NCBI GenBank assembly: GCA_964528665.1
Contig: CAZGTB010000006.1
Span: forward strand, 12,244-76,243
DNA length: 64,000 bases
Direction of reading: 5' to 3'
Source of the DNA: Syntrophorhabdus sp964528665
GTDB lineage: Bacteria; Desulfobacterota; Syntrophorhabdia; Syntrophorhabdales; Syntrophorhabdaceae
Shown here: one piece after another, positions 43,129 to 52,141 of the stretch
Layout: each line of letters opens with the position of its first letter
Position numbering within the stretch: position 1 is the first letter of the stretch
Translations under genes and position numbers: made by a program
The notes under the pieces: generated by a model
Databases searched by the model: none
Told to the model about the DNA's origin: nothing
Seen by the model: the letters and a program-made list of their open reading frames with translations, nothing else

Positions 43129-44023
43129 TATATCAGTCGGAGTAATGGCTTACAATGAGGGGCAGAATATTGCCTCTCTGCTGGAGTCGCTTGTCAAACA
43201 AAACCTTGAAACAATCACCATTAGTGAAATTATTGTTGTCTCGTCCGAATGTAGGGACCAGACTGATTGTATTGTAAGGGAATTCGAAAGAAAGGATTCT
43301 AGGATAAAGCTCTTGACCCAAGGTCAGAGAGAGGGAAAAGCGTCTGCCATCAATTTATTTATATCAAATGCTAAATGCGACATTGTTGTTCTTGCAAATG
43401 CTGATACAATACCTGATGCAGATGCCGTTGAGAGATTGGTTGCTCCATTGATTGATCTGAAAGTTGGCATGACGGGGGGACGCCCTGTGTCTGTATATGG
43501 GCAAAATGGTTTTGTTGGCTACACGGTCAACCTAATGTGGAATCTCCACCACGTGATCTCACTTGCGACGCCCAAGATGGGGGAACTGGTGGCTTTCAGG
43601 AGTATGTTGAAGAGGATTCCCGAGGACACGGCCGTGGATGAAGCAAACATTGAGGCGATAGTGAAAGAGGTAGGATACGAGCTTCGCTATGTCCCTGAAG
43701 CAGTTGTAAGAAATAATGGTCCAGAAACATTTAGAGATTTTATAAAACAGAGAAGAAGGATTGCAGCAGGACACAGGCATTTGTTGAAAGAAACAGGATA
43801 TAAAGTGAGCACGCTGAGCCCAGTGAGGATTTTGCGGGAATTGTGGCGAGAGCATACTTGGGGTGTGAAAGAGACAGCATGGACCTTGGGGGCCATCGGA
43901 TTGGAAGCGCTAAGCAGGTTCCTGGGTTGGTGGGATTTTTGTGTGCGAAAACGGAATCCTTATATATGGGACGTGGCAGCTTCAACGAAAAGCTTGGTAC
44001 CAGACGATAGAAATGGCCGATAG
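43106..44023 (+). CDS. Family 2 glycosyltransferase
   Basis: The protein of about 300 residues has a GT-A domain: ISVGVMAYNEGQNIASLLESLVKQ, IIVVSSECRDQTDCIVREF, IVVLANADTIPDADAVERLV, and a C-terminal region with FRDFIKQRRRIAAGHRH and hydrophobic segments. It belongs with GT2 enzymes that act on lipid carriers. ATG 43124 (residue 7) is the more natural start, the first residues being array-derived. Confidence 0.85.
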   Translation: MDSTNPMTISVGVMAYNEGQNIASLLESLVKQNLETITISEIIVVSSECRDQTDCIVREFERKDSRIKLLTQGQREGKASAINLFISNAKCDIVVLANADTIPDADAVERLVAPLIDLKVGMTGGRPVSVYGQNGFVGYTVNLMWNLHHVISLATPKMGELVAFRSMLKRIPEDTAVDEANIEAIVKEVGYELRYVPEAVVRNNGPETFRDFIKQRRRIAAGHRHLLKETGYKVSTLSPVRILRELWREHTWGVKETAWTLGAIGLEALSRFLGWWDFCVRKRNPYIWDVAASTKSLVPDDRNGR

Positions 44024-44053
44024 CCCTGCACCCAAAGGCATGCGAAAGGCGAT

Positions 44054-44334
44054 TTCACCACCCACTCTCCCGTCGTGACGGGATCGTTCGAGACACAGAG
44101 TGCACAGAGAAATGCGAGTATGATAGTGACCAGAATTCCGAGACGGCTGAATTCAGGTCACACTCCGTGCATCTTCGATGCAGGAGAAACGTGTTAGCTT
44201 CCGGCACCGATCCTTGGTGCCTGGAATGTTGGGTCGATGCATCCGTCTCAGCATCGGGACAACACTATGCTCCCACTCTGTGATCTCTGTGCCTCGAGCC
44301 AGCCTGTCGGTAGACAGGCGTAGCGGGTGGTGAA
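44054..44334 (+). repeat. CGCAGAG-type structured element, copy E7, complete with CACCACCC ends
   Basis: Ends TTCACCACCC and GGGTGGTGAA are perfect 10 bp inverted repeats. Inside are the same four hairpins as E1: 44126-44161 (GTGACC.GAATTC..GAATTC.GGTCAC), TGCATC/GATGCA, GGCACC/GGTGCC with a longer loop, and TGTTGG..CGATGC/GCATCG..CAACA. It fills the whole gap between the GT2 and radical SAM genes. Confidence 0.85.
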
Positions 44335-44340
44335 CATTAA

Positions 44341-45423
44341 ATGATCTTAAAAGCTATTTCAAAAATTCCATCTTATAAACTTTTCAGAGCGGTGGGATGG
44401 CCGAGGAAGTTGCCCATGAGCCTCACGGTGAGTGTTACCAACCGCTGCAACTCGCGATGCAAGACATGTAACATTTATAAGAAGCAAAATACCGACGAAC
44501 TTACGCTGGACGAATGGGAGAAGGCTGCAAGGACAATTGGTAAGGACGTTTTTTGGATTACATTTAGTGGTGGAGAACCATTTCTTCGTCGGGACTTCGT
44601 TGATCTTATTTGCTTATTTTATAATCTTTGCCGTCCATCAATAATAAATATTCCCACAAATGGGTTGCTTACGGAATCGATTCCTGATACAGTCGAGCGC
44701 ATTGCAGTGTTTTGCAGTAAGGCTAAAATAGTCGTTAATGTCTCTATCGACGAAGTTGGGGAGAGGCATGATGAGATCCGGGGTGTAAGTGGAAACTATG
44801 AGAGAGGAAGCAAGACATTTGGAAAGCTGAAAGACCTAAAGTTGTCCAATCTTTCCGTAGGTATTCATACTGTGATTTCAAGATTCAATGTGGATAATTT
44901 TAAGGAAATACACCAGGAGATGATGGGGTTCCATCCTGATTCATATGTAACTGAAATTGCCGAGGAGCGAGCAGAACTGGATACCATCGGCGCGGATATT
45001 GCGCCTAAATATGAGAAGTATATTGATGCGATCGATTTTCATGTCGGGGAAATGCGGATTAATAATTCCAATGGCATGGGGGCTCATACGCGTGCATTTC
45101 GGTCTGAGTATTATGGAATGGTCAAGGAGATGCTGCGAGACCAAAGGCAGGTTATTCCCTGCTATGCTAGTTTTGCATCGGTCCAAATTGCCCCTGATGG
45201 GGAAGTGTGGATGTGCTGCACGAAGGCAGAGTCAATTGGAAATTTGCGGGAAGAAAACTATGATTTTAAACGAATTTGGTTTTCTGACAAAGCTGATAAA
45301 TTGAGAAAAAATATCAAGCAGGGAGAATGCTTGTGTCCGCTTGCAAACGTGGCTTACACGAATATGCTTATGAATACAAAGTCTCTGGCGAAAGTAGGGT
45401 GGAACTACCTAACGAACCCCTAA
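44341..45423 (+). CDS. Radical SAM protein
   Basis: The 360-residue protein has VTNRCNSRCKTCNIYKK with C36, C40 and C43, the CxxxCxxC site for the 4Fe-4S cluster that splits S-adenosylmethionine, then TFSGGEPFLRRDFVDL (glycine-rich SAM motif). A C-terminal SPASM-like set of cysteines (CYASFASVQIAPDGEVWMCC, CLCPLAN) suggests an extra Fe-S cluster. The reaction is unknown; such enzymes modify sugars or peptides in exopolysaccharide loci. Confidence 0.85.
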   Translation: MILKAISKIPSYKLFRAVGWPRKLPMSLTVSVTNRCNSRCKTCNIYKKQNTDELTLDEWEKAARTIGKDVFWITFSGGEPFLRRDFVDLICLFYNLCRPSIINIPTNGLLTESIPDTVERIAVFCSKAKIVVNVSIDEVGERHDEIRGVSGNYERGSKTFGKLKDLKLSNLSVGIHTVISRFNVDNFKEIHQEMMGFHPDSYVTEIAEERAELDTIGADIAPKYEKYIDAIDFHVGEMRINNSNGMGAHTRAFRSEYYGMVKEMLRDQRQVIPCYASFASVQIAPDGEVWMCCTKAESIGNLREENYDFKRIWFSDKADKLRKNIKQGECLCPLANVAYTNMLMNTKSLAKVGWNYLTNP

Positions 45424-45468
45424 ATCCTTTTTTCATCACCCGCTTTGTTAGAGCCAAAAAACTTCTTT

Positions 45469-45750
45469 ATCTCTCGCCCGCTTCGCTAGAGTCGCAGAGG
45501 TCGCAGAGAAGGACAGTATATATCTTCCCGCCGAATCCTGAGAATAAAAGGATTCGGCGGGATTCTCGGCCTGCCCGAATAATTCTCCCGTGCAGGCAAC
45601 AATAAACGTAATAATTCAAAATGAGTTATGTTTCGCCGAAAGGCGATGTGAGTTTGCCTGATTGCAGATCTCTCTTAATCAGGCCAAAAGCCATAAATTC
45701 CCTCTCTGCGTTCTCTGCGTCTCGAACGAACGCAGTGAGTGGGCGAGAGA
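45469..45750 (+). repeat. CGCAGAG-type structured element, copy E8, complete
   Basis: Ends TATCTCTCGCCC (45469) and GGGCGAGAGA (45741-45750) are inverted repeats, extended inward by GTCGCAGAGGTCGCAGAGAA against TTCTCTGCGTCTCGAACG. Core: 13 bp perfect stem CCCGCCGAATCCT (45527-45539) / AGGATTCGGCGGG (45549-45561); TCGCC-GAAA-GGCGA (45633-45646) with a GNRA tetraloop; TTTGCCTGATT / AATCAGGCCAAA (45653-45688). A partial CACCCGCTTTGTTAGAG end precedes it at 45435. No ORF. Confidence 0.85.
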
Positions 45751-45776
45751 ATGCTTTAAATGATTGAGGTCCTGAT

Positions 45777-46751
45777 TTGAAACAGACTGTTTTATTGACT
45801 GGAGCGACGGGATTTATAGGGTCGCATGTGGCGGATAGGCTATTACGGGACGGCTCATTCCAGGTTATAACGATAGCGAGAGAACCTAATAATGGAGAAA
45901 AGATCAAGAGCTTGCAAGATCGAGGCATTGAGGTTGTCGAAGGAAGTTTTCTTGATGAAAGGCTGCTAGACGAAGTATTTCATGATCACTTGATAACGCA
46001 TGTGATTCATCTTGCGGCGATACGGGGCGAAGGAACACACACCAAAAAAGATTATTATGATGTGAATGTTCGGGGAACCGAGAGATTACTTGAGGCATCC
46101 CATCGACATACTGCTCAACGATTTATCTATTGCAGTTCGGTGGGTGTGCTTGGGATACCCCCCAGCTTGCTGCCTGCCGGAAGCCAGACTGCCCTGAGAG
46201 GGGATACAGATTATCAAAAATCGAAAATATATGCGGAGGGACTTGTCGAGGCATTCATAGAAAAAGGCCTTGATGTGTATATAGTTCGTCCAACAATTAC
46301 CTATGGGAAGGGGGATCGAGGCTTCCCCTCGACTTTTGTACGTTTGGTGAGGCGAGGATTGCTTCCACTTTCCACCAGGCGGAATTTGATTCACTTACTT
46401 GATGTAGATTTTCTTGCAGAGGTCTTCCTGAAGCTGCTGACGGTGAAGGATGTCAAACAGCGTGTATTCGTTGTCGCTGATAAAGATCCAATTTCCGTGA
46501 GCGAACTGGCTGACCTGATCAATTCCTACTATCACGGGAAGCCCTATGATTCATTTCTTAAGATACCAGGTATACTTTGCGATACATTACTATCAGTCTT
46601 TCAAGCGATCGGGAGTAACAAATGGTCGGCCAGGGGTCAACTCCTTTTCAAAGATTGGTATTATAAAACCGAAGGTTTAGGGACATTGGGAATAATGGAA
46701 TTAACGGATACAAGGGAGAAATTTGTGAGGTTTCTTGAACAGGCTGTTTAG
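45777..46751 (+). CDS. NAD-dependent sugar epimerase/dehydratase (extended SDR)
   Basis: TTG start; 324 residues with LTGATGFIGSHVADRLLRDG, VIHLAAIRGEGTHTKKDYYDVNVRGT, IYCSSVGVLG, DYQKSK (Y-x3-K) and VYIVRPTITYGKGDRG. It belongs to the GalE-like SDR group acting on nucleotide sugars. It overlaps the following membrane gene by 17 bases, which suggests coupled expression. Confidence 0.85.
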   Translation: MKQTVLLTGATGFIGSHVADRLLRDGSFQVITIAREPNNGEKIKSLQDRGIEVVEGSFLDERLLDEVFHDHLITHVIHLAAIRGEGTHTKKDYYDVNVRGTERLLEASHRHTAQRFIYCSSVGVLGIPPSLLPAGSQTALRGDTDYQKSKIYAEGLVEAFIEKGLDVYIVRPTITYGKGDRGFPSTFVRLVRRGLLPLSTRRNLIHLLDVDFLAEVFLKLLTVKDVKQRVFVVADKDPISVSELADLINSYYHGKPYDSFLKIPGILCDTLLSVFQAIGSNKWSARGQLLFKDWYYKTEGLGTLGIMELTDTREKFVRFLEQAV

Positions 46752-48327
46752 GGAAAAAGTCTCCAGCATAACGAATATCGGCAGGGATTGTTGGTATTCG
46801 TTTTTTTTATTTTTAGGAGCATTCGCCATACTTAGGGTTTTTCAGATAAAGATTCCGGTGAACGGCGACACCTATGTATATGCCGAAAGTATAATTTCAT
46901 TTGCAGGTCCTATAATTCACTATGGATATTTTGTGATCGGGGCTTTCTTTTACGCCGTGCTCCAGAAGTTCGGCATGAATGCATTACAGACGGTTACCTT
47001 CATGTCGATCTTCTTTGGTAGTGTATGTGTGGCATCGATGTATCTCTTTTCTATCGGGCTGACGAAAGACCGTTTTCAGTCTCTTCTGGCGGCCCTGATT
47101 CTCATGTTTTCGGGAATATTCTGGTTTTTTGCAGAGCATGGTGAGGTCTATGTTCCTCAGCTTGGCCTGATATTGCTTGCGGTATTATTTACCATAAAGA
47201 AACGTCCTTTCATTTCAAGTATTTTGTTTCTTTTTGCCATATGGGTGACCCCTACATCAATTTTAACCTTCCCGCCAATTCTCTATTTGGGTTATCAAAA
47301 AGGATTTAGCAGAAGACAGTTTACCTGGTTTATCTTGCCCGTCGTGTTATGGTTTGTCGGTATATTCTTGTGGGATTTCAAAAGAACTTTGGAGATAATC
47401 AGGTGGGCAATGTATCCCCCGGTATGGGTTGTCCTGGAGAATATCACATTTAAACAGGGGATTTTCTTGGGCCTCTACCAGCTTCTGTTAATCTACAGTA
47501 AGCCCTTTGGTCTATTTTTCCTTGCGATGCTGTTTGGATCATTTGCTCTCTATAGGAGCGACAGAAGGGTATTCCTGTTAATGTTGTCGTTTTTAGCGCC
47601 GTTCCTGGCATACATTTTCAATGTGGGGCTTCTATCGGGCGATCATCTTATCGTAACTTATATTGTGGTGAGTTTCCTTGCTTCTTATGGCCTGTGCAGG
47701 CTGTTTGAAATGATACGGGCCACTGTTTGTTTTAAATGGGTTGCAGCCTTTTGTCTTATCCTGATCCATGCATCCCTTTCGTATGCTTTGTTTATTAACC
47801 CGAATAACAGGGACAGCCTGGAGGGGGATAGGGTGGCGCTTAAGTTTGCTTCTGTGTATGAACCAGGGGGGATAACGGTCTCAGAATATAATTTTGGTAT
47901 GGTTTTCTGGTATTTGACCCACCCTGAACAGAACTTCTATCTTCTCACAGGACGCCCAAATAATTACTTGAGTGAGAATTGTCCCGACATGCAGAACTGC
48001 ATAGCAAGGCTCCAGGAGAAGTTCTGGATCAACCTGCCCCATTTCCCTGGGTTTGTCGCGCAGCCGATTGACTTCAAGGAACTTATGAGGGGACGGCCTA
48101 TCTATTTTATGGACCGTACTGATTGGCCGACCGATATTGTGACATTGTTGCTGCCTAAGGCAATGCTAGACAAAAGAAAGACCGATATACCTCAATTAAG
48201 TAGGTTTAAGGCTGATCTCGAAAAAGCCCTGGAGGCAGAAACAGAATTCGAGAAAATCATTGATTCTCCGTTGTATCCAGTTTATTCAGTGCACATAGTG
48301 GCAAAAAAGGAAAATCCCAAGCACTAA
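46735..48327 (+). CDS. GT-C-like polytopic membrane protein
   Basis: TTG start overlapping the epimerase; 530 residues with about ten TM segments and a first periplasmic loop INGDTYVYAESII-like (PVNGDTYVYAES) carrying an acidic residue after TM1, the site used by GT-C and DUF2723-type glycosyltransferases. HGEVYVPQL follows TM5. A soluble C-terminal domain contains YNFGMVFWYLTHPEQNFYLLTGRP. It likely uses a polyprenyl-phosphate sugar, such as the product of the enzyme at 40995, in the periplasm. Confidence 0.65.
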   Translation: MNRLFREKVSSITNIGRDCWYSFFLFLGAFAILRVFQIKIPVNGDTYVYAESIISFAGPIIHYGYFVIGAFFYAVLQKFGMNALQTVTFMSIFFGSVCVASMYLFSIGLTKDRFQSLLAALILMFSGIFWFFAEHGEVYVPQLGLILLAVLFTIKKRPFISSILFLFAIWVTPTSILTFPPILYLGYQKGFSRRQFTWFILPVVLWFVGIFLWDFKRTLEIIRWAMYPPVWVVLENITFKQGIFLGLYQLLLIYSKPFGLFFLAMLFGSFALYRSDRRVFLLMLSFLAPFLAYIFNVGLLSGDHLIVTYIVVSFLASYGLCRLFEMIRATVCFKWVAAFCLILIHASLSYALFINPNNRDSLEGDRVALKFASVYEPGGITVSEYNFGMVFWYLTHPEQNFYLLTGRPNNYLSENCPDMQNCIARLQEKFWINLPHFPGFVAQPIDFKELMRGRPIYFMDRTDWPTDIVTLLLPKAMLDKRKTDIPQLSRFKADLEKALEAETEFEKIIDSPLYPVYSVHIVAKKENPKH

Positions 48328-48390
48328 ACTCCAAATCCCAAAAGAGCGCAGAATAACATCTTTGATGGAAGAGGAAGATAAAAACCCCTG

Positions 48391-48676
48391 TCTCACGCCC
48401 GCTACGCTAGAGACGCAGAGTACGCCGAGAAAGACGAATTTAATTGTGACCGGAATTCAGAGACTGCCGAATTCAGGTCACACTCCGTGCATCTGCGATG
48501 CAGGTGAAGCATTCTTTCTCCGGCACCACAAAGTGCCTGGAATGTTGGCCCGATGCATCTCTCTCAGCATCGGGCCAACAAGGTCATTTCCCCTCTGCGA
48601 TCTCTGCGTGCCTGTCCACCTTAGCGGGTTTCGGCAGGTGGGCTCAAAGGAGCGTGAGCGACTGGGCGAGAGATAA
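48391..48676 (+). repeat. CGCAGAG-type structured element, copy E9, complete
   Basis: Ends TCTCACGCCCGCTACGCTAGAG and AGCGACTGGGCGAGAGA. Four hairpins as in E1 and E7; the fourth is a perfect 14 bp stem, TGTTGGCCCGATGC (48543-48556) / GCATCGGGCCAACA (48567-48580), where E1 has mismatches. The third hairpin keeps GGCAC/GTGCC with a different loop. It fills the gap before the methyltransferase gene. Confidence 0.85.
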
Positions 48677-48706
48677 ATTTTCTACGTGATTTAGGTAATA
48701 TAGCAT

Positions 48707-49534
48707 TTGAAATTCATAATTGATAATTGGCAAAAGTACTTTGAGGATCGCGATGAGGGGTTAGGGACTACTTACGAACGGTTTATCCTTCATCGATACT
48801 TCGAAGAGTTACTACAAAAATATAGAATTAAGACAGTGCTGGAGGCGCCATCTTTCGGAATGACGGGAATATCCGGGATCAATAGTGTGTGGTGGGCATT
48901 GCATGGTGTTGAAGTAACTATTATGGATGATGTTCGGGAGAGGTTGGAGTTGGCCGGAAAGGTATGGACTGAGGCTGGTCTGCCGGCTAATTTTGTCCTT
49001 ACGTCAGACGGATATACCAGTTTGCCGTTTGCGGACACGTCCTTTGACTTGAGTTGGAACTTTGCGGGTCTTGGTTTCGTTGCCAACTTGGAACAATTCC
49101 TGAGCGAGCTGGTCAGGGTGACGCACAAGGTTATATTCATTTGTATTCCAAACAGGTTAAGCATTGGTTATCGCATGCAGAGTAGCGAGTATCAGAATGG
49201 TGGCTGGGTGTCCCACAACATGGAGCCAGAGAAGATCCAGACAATCATGAGTGATCTTGGATGGAAGACAAGTGAAAGTGGTTATCTCGATACTCCACCA
49301 TGGCCTGACATTGGGATGAAGAAGGAAGATTTGTTGAGAAAGCTTGGATTCAAAGGGTTGGCAAGCAGTTTTGAGCAGAGGAGAGAAGTACACGTCTGTA
49401 TACTTGACTACTATAAAGGATTGAAGCCGAATATGGAGAAGGAGTTTCTGAAATACAGCTTTCTGGAAAATCTCCCCAATTGGTTAAAACGATTCTGGGC
49501 GCATCATAGGTATTTTGTTTTTGTTCCAAAGTAG
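48707..49534 (+). CDS. Methyltransferase-like protein (type 11 fold)
   Basis: TTG start; 275 residues with TVLEAPSFGMTGISGINS, a divergent SAM-binding loop (APSFGMTG in place of D-x-G-x-G-x-G), VEVTIMDDVRERLELAGKV, and LPFADTSFDLSWNFAGLGF, the usual motif II and III regions of type 11 methyltransferases. The divergent loop makes SAM use less certain. Function in the pathway unknown. Confidence 0.7.
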   Translation: MKFIIDNWQKYFEDRDEGLGTTYERFILHRYFEELLQKYRIKTVLEAPSFGMTGISGINSVWWALHGVEVTIMDDVRERLELAGKVWTEAGLPANFVLTSDGYTSLPFADTSFDLSWNFAGLGFVANLEQFLSELVRVTHKVIFICIPNRLSIGYRMQSSEYQNGGWVSHNMEPEKIQTIMSDLGWKTSESGYLDTPPWPDIGMKKEDLLRKLGFKGLASSFEQRREVHVCILDYYKGLKPNMEKEFLKYSFLENLPNWLKRFWAHHRYFVFVPK

Positions 49535-49536
49535 AC

Positions 49537-49633
49537 CTGTTGCAGGTTCCAAGTTTCACGTTGCAAGTTGCAGGTTAGAAATGGCAGAACAGAATAGTCG
49601 CAGGTTTCAGGTTACAAGTTCCAAGTTGCTAAG
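49537..49633 (+). repeat. GTTGCAAG/CAGGTT word repeats
   Basis: TTGCAGGTTCCAAGTTTCACGTTGCAAGTTGCAGGTT and a second similar stretch about 45 bases later share 7-base words. The inverse orientation occurs at 50160-50198. Confidence 0.8.
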
Positions 49634-49672
49634 AGAAGATGGCGCATCGAAAACATTAGGAGAAGGGCAGGG

Positions 49673-50053
49673 GTGAAGAACTACAGGGATTTAGATATAT
49701 ACACGTTGTCTTGTCGCTTGGCTATCGAGGTTCATAAGCTATCGTTGAACCTACCTCAATACGAACTTTACGAGGAAGGAAGTCAACTACGGCGGTCATC
49801 GAAAGGAATTACGGCGAATATTGTTGAGGGATACGGAAGGAAAAGATATAAAGCAGAATTCATCAAATTCCTTGTCTATGCACAGGCCTCATGCGATGAA
49901 ACGGTTGTTCATCTCAACTTCATAAGAGATACACACATAGCCGTCGAAGAAGAGTTAAAGCATTATATTGCCTCCTATGAGGAACTCGGAAGCAAGATCA
50001 ATCGATTTATTCAATATGTCGAAAAAGAATGGAATAAAGCGGGGGATGAATAA
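49673..50053 (+). CDS. Four-helix-bundle protein, S23 family
   Basis: GTG start; 126 residues with YRDLDIYTLSCRLAIEVHKLSLNLPQYELYEEGSQLRRSSKGITANIVEGYGRKRYKAEFIKFLVYAQASCDETVVHL, a full-length S23/TIGR02436 protein. Its ITANIVEG motif is intact. Function unknown. It is flanked on both sides by word repeats, as are the other two copies. Confidence 0.9.
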   Translation: MKNYRDLDIYTLSCRLAIEVHKLSLNLPQYELYEEGSQLRRSSKGITANIVEGYGRKRYKAEFIKFLVYAQASCDETVVHLNFIRDTHIAVEEELKHYIASYEELGSKINRFIQYVEKEWNKAGDE

Positions 50054-50059
50054 CGTTGC

Positions 50060-50200
50060 TTGTTACATGTTGCTGGTTTCAAGTTTCATGTTTTCATGCT
50101 GGGACGTTCCTATTCTCAAAATTATACCTAAAACATGCAACCGGTAATGTTTTGTTCTGTTAACCTGAAACCTGTACCTTGCAACCTGTAACAAGGGTTT
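50060..50200 (+). repeat. Word repeats in opposite orientations
   Basis: GTTGCTTGTTACATGTTGCTGGTTTCAAG (50055-50090) and AACCTGAAACCTGTACCTTGCAACCTGTAAC (50161-50191) are opposite-strand forms of the same words, so the region could fold on itself. Confidence 0.75.
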
Positions 50201-50205
50201 AATCC

Positions 50206-51102
50206 ATGCTTTCCGTCATAATACCTTCCTACAACTCAGAAAAGACTATCCGGAAGTGTTTGGATTCGTTGCTCGATCAGACCTATGAAGGGGAGTATGG
50301 GATAATCGTGGTGGACAGCTCCGATGATGAGACGCCGCAAATTGTTTCTACGGAATATTCCAAAGTGAAGCTGGTGCACCTTGAAGTCAAGACGGATCCA
50401 GGGCTTGCCAGAAATATCGGAATAGGCCAGGCAAAAGGTGAGATCGTTGCCTTCACCGACTCTGACTGTGAAGCGGCGCCTGATTGGCTCCAGAGGATGG
50501 TTGCAGCGCACGCTAACGAGTTTGATATCGTGGGAGGGTCTGTTCTTAATGGCAATGACAAGGCTGATCTGGTTGGCTTGGCTGGCTACATGCTTGAGTT
50601 CCGCCAGTTTCTCCCAGGTCTCTCAAAGCGAGTCAATGCTGAACTTGCAACGTGCAACGTATCATACAAGGCGATGGTCTTCGAAAAGCATGGAACATTC
50701 GAGGGGAAACATTATCCTCAGGAAGACCTGGTTTTTCATCACCAGTTATTGGAAAAAGGGGAGAGGATATTGTTTGATCCGGGGATTCAGGTTTATCATC
50801 ATCACCGGACGAGATTTGCTGAATTCCTGAGCCACCAGATGAGGATCGGGGCAGTCACCGCAAGGGTTCTTAGGAAGATCAATCTTGAGGGATCTTATTT
50901 CGCGAGGAGACCTGTATTGGCTACCATTCTGGCTCCACTCATCTGTATTGTGAAGTTCGTCAGGACCATCAACGTTTTCTGGCGAGTTCAGCCTCAGGCA
51001 ATCACGGAAAGGCCACTGGTGTTGTTCCCCTTTTGCTTAGGTCTTATTTTTTGGGCGGTTGGTTTTGCTCAGGGTGCATGGAAAACAGGTGATCAAAGTT
51101 AA
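50206..51102 (+). CDS. Family 2 glycosyltransferase
   Basis: The 298-residue protein has MLSVIIPSYNSEKTIRKCLDSLLDQ, IIVVDSSDDETPQIV, GLARNIGIGQAKGEIVAFTDSDCEAAPDWL (DSD metal site) and YPQEDLVFHHQLLEKG. One or two hydrophobic segments sit at the C-terminus. It overlaps the start of the UbiA-like gene, so the two are probably made from one message. Confidence 0.85.
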   Translation: MLSVIIPSYNSEKTIRKCLDSLLDQTYEGEYGIIVVDSSDDETPQIVSTEYSKVKLVHLEVKTDPGLARNIGIGQAKGEIVAFTDSDCEAAPDWLQRMVAAHANEFDIVGGSVLNGNDKADLVGLAGYMLEFRQFLPGLSKRVNAELATCNVSYKAMVFEKHGTFEGKHYPQEDLVFHHQLLEKGERILFDPGIQVYHHHRTRFAEFLSHQMRIGAVTARVLRKINLEGSYFARRPVLATILAPLICIVKFVRTINVFWRVQPQAITERPLVLFPFCLGLIFWAVGFAQGAWKTGDQS

Positions 51103-52141
51103 ATTGAAACATCTTGGAAGACTGCTTCGCTGGAGGGACTGGGGCCCGGGAAAGATATCGTCGGGATGTACAGTTGTCCTTTATCTTGGTCTGGTTAAAG
51201 AAGATTTTTCCTCTACCTTTGTGTTGAGGATCATCTTTCTTGTAATAGTAGCGGGTATTCATGGAGCATTCGGTTATCTGGTAAACAATTGGAGTGATCG
51301 CACGATAGACCAGCTACACGGCAAATCCAATCCTTTCAGTAACATGAGGTTGCTATGGATTGTTGGGTTACTGACTGCCACGTTTGCATTCGTCTTCCTA
51401 TCCATTCTGCCGTTTCTTTCATGCGCCTGGGTGCTACCTCTGTGGGTAACATGGTTTGTTGTCATGCTTGCATATTCACTTAAGCCTTTTCGATTCAAAG
51501 AACGAGGAGCCTGGGGAATACTTGTCTCGACCTTGGCACAGTGGACGCTGCCCGTGCTGCTTGCTTTTGCAATCATGGAAAGAGTTGGCGGCTGGGATAT
51601 GTTCGCTCTTGCTGTTGCGTACACGTTAAGTGGTGGGGCGCTCGAAATAGGTCACCAAAGGTGGGACCGCCTTCGCGACCAGGCAACGAACACCGGAACT
51701 TTGGGAGCCGCATTGAAGGCTGAGTCTATCGATAAGATTTACGTTAGGGCGTTGATACTCGATAAAATTGCCATTGGGGTGGTGATTTTCACTGTCTCAC
51801 TCGGCATCTTGCCCCATACTTCCATTATTCCACGGCTTCTTTTGACCTCGCCTATTCTTATTATTTATGTCGTCATGCTATTTATCTCTGTGCAAGAGAG
51901 TATGAAGCTGTCAGCCAAGGGTCTTTTTGTTGATCCTTACTTTGCAGAAGGCCGGAGCGCAAACAAGTTCTTCCATGAAACGATTCCGGACCTCATTCTT
52001 CCCGGTTATTTGCTCCTGGTTCTGACGATGTTTCAACCGATGAACATCATTCTACTGGTTTTTTTCTTTTTTTGGCGGCTTGTCTTAGGCGGAGCAGACT
52101 GGAAATGGCCCCTAAAAGTCATTAAAAATTGGCAATGGTAG
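51089..52141 (+). CDS. UbiA-like prenyltransferase family membrane protein
   Basis: The protein of about 350 residues has eight or so TM segments and NNWSDRTIDQLHGKSNPF, a variant of the N-D-x-x-D-x-x-x-D prenyl-diphosphate/Mg site, and YSLKPFRFKERGAWGIL typical of UbiA. A second acidic site, GHQRWDRLRDQATNTGT, lies in the expected place. UbiA enzymes prenylate aromatic rings, haem or sugar phosphates (as in decaprenylphosphoryl-ribose synthesis); the acceptor here is unknown. GTG 51089 is preferred; TTG 51059 would overlap the GT2 by 44 bases. Confidence 0.75.
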   Translation: MIKVKLKHLGRLLRWRDWGPGKISSGCTVVLYLGLVKEDFSSTFVLRIIFLVIVAGIHGAFGYLVNNWSDRTIDQLHGKSNPFSNMRLLWIVGLLTATFAFVFLSILPFLSCAWVLPLWVTWFVVMLAYSLKPFRFKERGAWGILVSTLAQWTLPVLLAFAIMERVGGWDMFALAVAYTLSGGALEIGHQRWDRLRDQATNTGTLGAALKAESIDKIYVRALILDKIAIGVVIFTVSLGILPHTSIIPRLLLTSPILIIYVVMLFISVQESMKLSAKGLFVDPYFAEGRSANKFFHETIPDLILPGYLLLVLTMFQPMNIILLVFFFFWRLVLGGADWKWPLKVIKNWQW

